Origin: an uncultured Pelagimonas sp.
GTDB taxonomy: Bacteria; Pseudomonadota; Alphaproteobacteria; Rhodobacterales; Rhodobacteraceae
Assembly: GCF_947498515.1 (NCBI RefSeq)
Contig: NZ_CANMKO010000016.1
Location: 1 to 64,000, forward strand
Direction of reading: 5' to 3'
DNA length: 64,000 nt
The notes under the pieces are model-generated. The model was given only the letters and a program-made list of their open reading frames with translations. It was not told the DNA's origin and did not search any database. Positions within the stretch are counted from its first letter, which is position 1. Each line of letters opens with the position of its first letter. Shown piece by piece: positions 62,867-64,000 of the stretch. A program made the position numbers and the translations under genes.

Positions 62867-62930
62867 CTGGGACGTAGGTGCAGATTTCTGATGCCATCAC
62901 ATCGGCCTGAGCAGCTTTGGCGCCCTGCCC

Positions 62931-63416
62931 CTAGTTCATTTTATGGAGCTGTGAGGTGGGCATCTCGGCCCGGTTTTCCTCTCCGATCAGAGAGAGCAGC
63001 ACCATAACCCGATCTGTGCCGCGCATTTGCGCCACTTCGGTGACCCAGCCGGCAAAAGGGCCTTCGGTGATCCGCACCCGATCTCCGGGAGTCAGATCCT
63101 TGGGGGGGAGCAACACGCCGTCCACATCGCAGCGCGCCTGCAGGGCCTGCATGACCGCCGCGGGAATGTGATTGGGGCGGTTTGACTGCAAACACACAAG
63201 ACGGGCAACGCCCAGAGTGTTGTTGATGGCCCGCCACTGCGTGTCAGCCGGATCAAACCGCACAAAGACGTAGCCGGGAAAAAGGGGCTGTTTTCTTTGA
63301 TTTGGCCCTTGCTTTTGCATCGGCGCAAAAAACTCGAACCCTTGGCGGGCGAGATTGACCGTCGCGCGGTTAAGGCCGTTTGGTTTGAGCTGAGCAAGGT
63401 GCCATTTCTGTGTCAT
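62931..63416 (-). CDS. NusG/RfaH-like transcription antitermination factor
   Basis: ATG 63416 has AAGGA upstream and gives 161 residues. The NusG N-terminal domain has WHLAQLKPNGLNRATVNLAR and LFPGYVFVRFD, and the C-terminal KOW motif LTPGDRVRITEGPFAGW. The essential housekeeping NusG is encoded next to secE and the L11 operon, so this stand-alone, shorter copy is a specialised paralogue. RfaH-type paralogues bind RNA polymerase paused at an ops element and let it transcribe long capsule and LPS operons. It fits the 26 kb operon in this window, but no canonical ops sequence was found by eye. Confidence 0.88.
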   Translation of the reverse strand: MTQKWHLAQLKPNGLNRATVNLARQGFEFFAPMQKQGPNQRKQPLFPGYVFVRFDPADTQWRAINNTLGVARLVCLQSNRPNHIPAAVMQALQARCDVDGVLLPPKDLTPGDRVRITEGPFAGWVTEVAQMRGTDRVMVLLSLIGEENRAEMPTSQLHKMN

Positions 63417-63969
63417 AGGGGTCCTTGCGGCATGACTGGTTGTTTCATGTCGATCATTCTGAGCCCGGCTCACAGTGTGGTGCCGCTCTCTTGGGTCAAG
63501 TGCCGTGCTGCGACCGTAAATCCGGGCCAGAGAGGGTGCAATTTCACGCCCGCACGGCGTGATGTGCATGACCGATGGAAAAGGCCGCGATGGCATCGGG
63601 AATTGAATAACTCAAGTCGTTGAATAACAGGTAAGAACGGCAAAAGAATTGCATGTCTGGTGATGGAGGTAAAGTCTTCGCTCTTTTTCGCTTGGGAAGG
63701 GGAGGAGAGCCATTCAAATGCAATGGCATTAAAGGGAAGACTAGGGTGCCGACTGTCATAGCAAGAGGAATGGGGAAGCCCTCTAATTAGTGTAGTATTT
63801 TGCGGTTTATTCCCTCAATGGTTGCGCGGATGGTCGATGGTTTCGACATTTGGTTGAAACGCGTCATTTAAGGCCCTGAAAATCGCTCAAATTATACGTA
63901 TTTGTTGAATATGAGATACCCCTCCGTTAAGACAGGATTAATATTTGAATAACAGGACGGCCGAATCAT
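63417..63969. other. Intergenic region left of the window's last gene
   Basis: The 553-nt stretch holds no gene that I can support. A 71-codon minus-strand frame (63544-63759) has no recognisable domain and overlaps the antiterminator gene's leader. The element at 63903-63919 (TGTTGAATATGAGATAC) is about 50 nt before the next ATG. The stretch is AT-rich from 63780 on, as expected of a promoter region. Confidence 0.5.
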
Positions 63970-64000
63970 ATGTCCATGTCATGCGACGATTTGAGTGCAA
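63970..64000 (+). CDS. Start of a gene running off the right edge
   Basis: ATG 63970 opens MSMSCDDLSA and continues beyond the window; a second ATG is at 63976. AGGACGG lies about 11 nt before it. Ten codons are too few to recognise a family. Confidence 0.3.
   Translation, partial: MSMSCDDLSA

Noticed and set aside
63544-63759. 71-codon minus-strand frame upstream of the NusG-like gene
   Set aside because: No recognisable domain or clear ribosome binding site.
1-64000. tRNA, rRNA, insertion sequence, integrase, relaxase, type IV secretion, restriction or other defence genes
   Set aside because: None of the coding frames showed the corresponding motifs.

Overview
This 64 kb window is almost entirely a surface-polysaccharide biosynthesis region on an extrachromosomal replicon of a marine alphaproteobacterium, most likely Rhodobacterales (the Roseobacter group). 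Three things point there. A replication initiator of the RepA (RPA) family at 43473-44501 lies beside two iteron arrays. A MarR-type EPS-associated regulator is present. The gene style is high GC with dense ATGA and TGATG overlaps. No rRNA, tRNA, CRISPR, insertion sequence, partition (parAB) or conjugation gene was seen, so the window is probably part of a larger plasmid or chromid.

Block A (1-26915, minus strand apart from one short plus-strand gene) looks like a single very long operon. It starts with the MarR-EPS regulator and an ABC exporter: wzm, and a wzt with a C-terminal extension. About twenty genes for glycosyltransferases (GT4, GT2 and a paired unusual GT-A-like family), sulfotransferases, O-acetyltransferases, a HAD-like protein and a Wzy-like membrane protein follow. 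It ends with precursor genes: UDP-xylose synthase, kdsD, kdsB and a partial kdsA. Near its end an acyltransferase is frameshifted and a plus-strand WcaF-type acetyltransferase is truncated.

Block B (27377-43470) reads as a second, Wzx/Wzy-type acidic exopolysaccharide system. On the plus strand are an ExoY-like initiating transferase, a sulfotransferase, an acyltransferase and a Wzx flippase. On the minus strand is an operon of polysaccharide pyruvyl transferase, nitroreductase-family protein, GumK-like glucuronosyltransferase, Wzy-like polymerase and two GT4 enzymes. A large beta-helix protein with a phage-tailspike-like N-terminus and a BY-kinase/Wzz protein complete it.

The origin follows (repA, four 16-bp repeats and four exact-period 22-bp repeats, 43473-45037). 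Block C (45038-56773) holds GDP-fucose synthesis (gmd, fcl, a NUDIX hydrolase), a Wza-type export lipoprotein, a GT25 enzyme, two small envelope proteins, an O-antigen ligase/polymerase-like protein, a second BY-kinase and GT2 enzymes. Block D (56856-64000) has a 1016-residue secreted beta-helix plus RTX protein, two tandem Gfo/Idh/MocA oxidoreductases and a stand-alone NusG/RfaH-like protein that could serve as antiterminator for the long operons.

Taken together, the genes predict at least two sulfated, acetylated and (in block B) pyruvylated polysaccharides containing GlcA or xylose, fucose and possibly Kdo. Export machinery of both the ABC and the Wzx/Wzy/Wzc/Wza types is present. The most unusual points are the tailspike-like protein, the pyruvyltransferase-nitroreductase-GumK trio, the iteron pair, and a perfect 23-bp palindrome upstream of the RTX gene.
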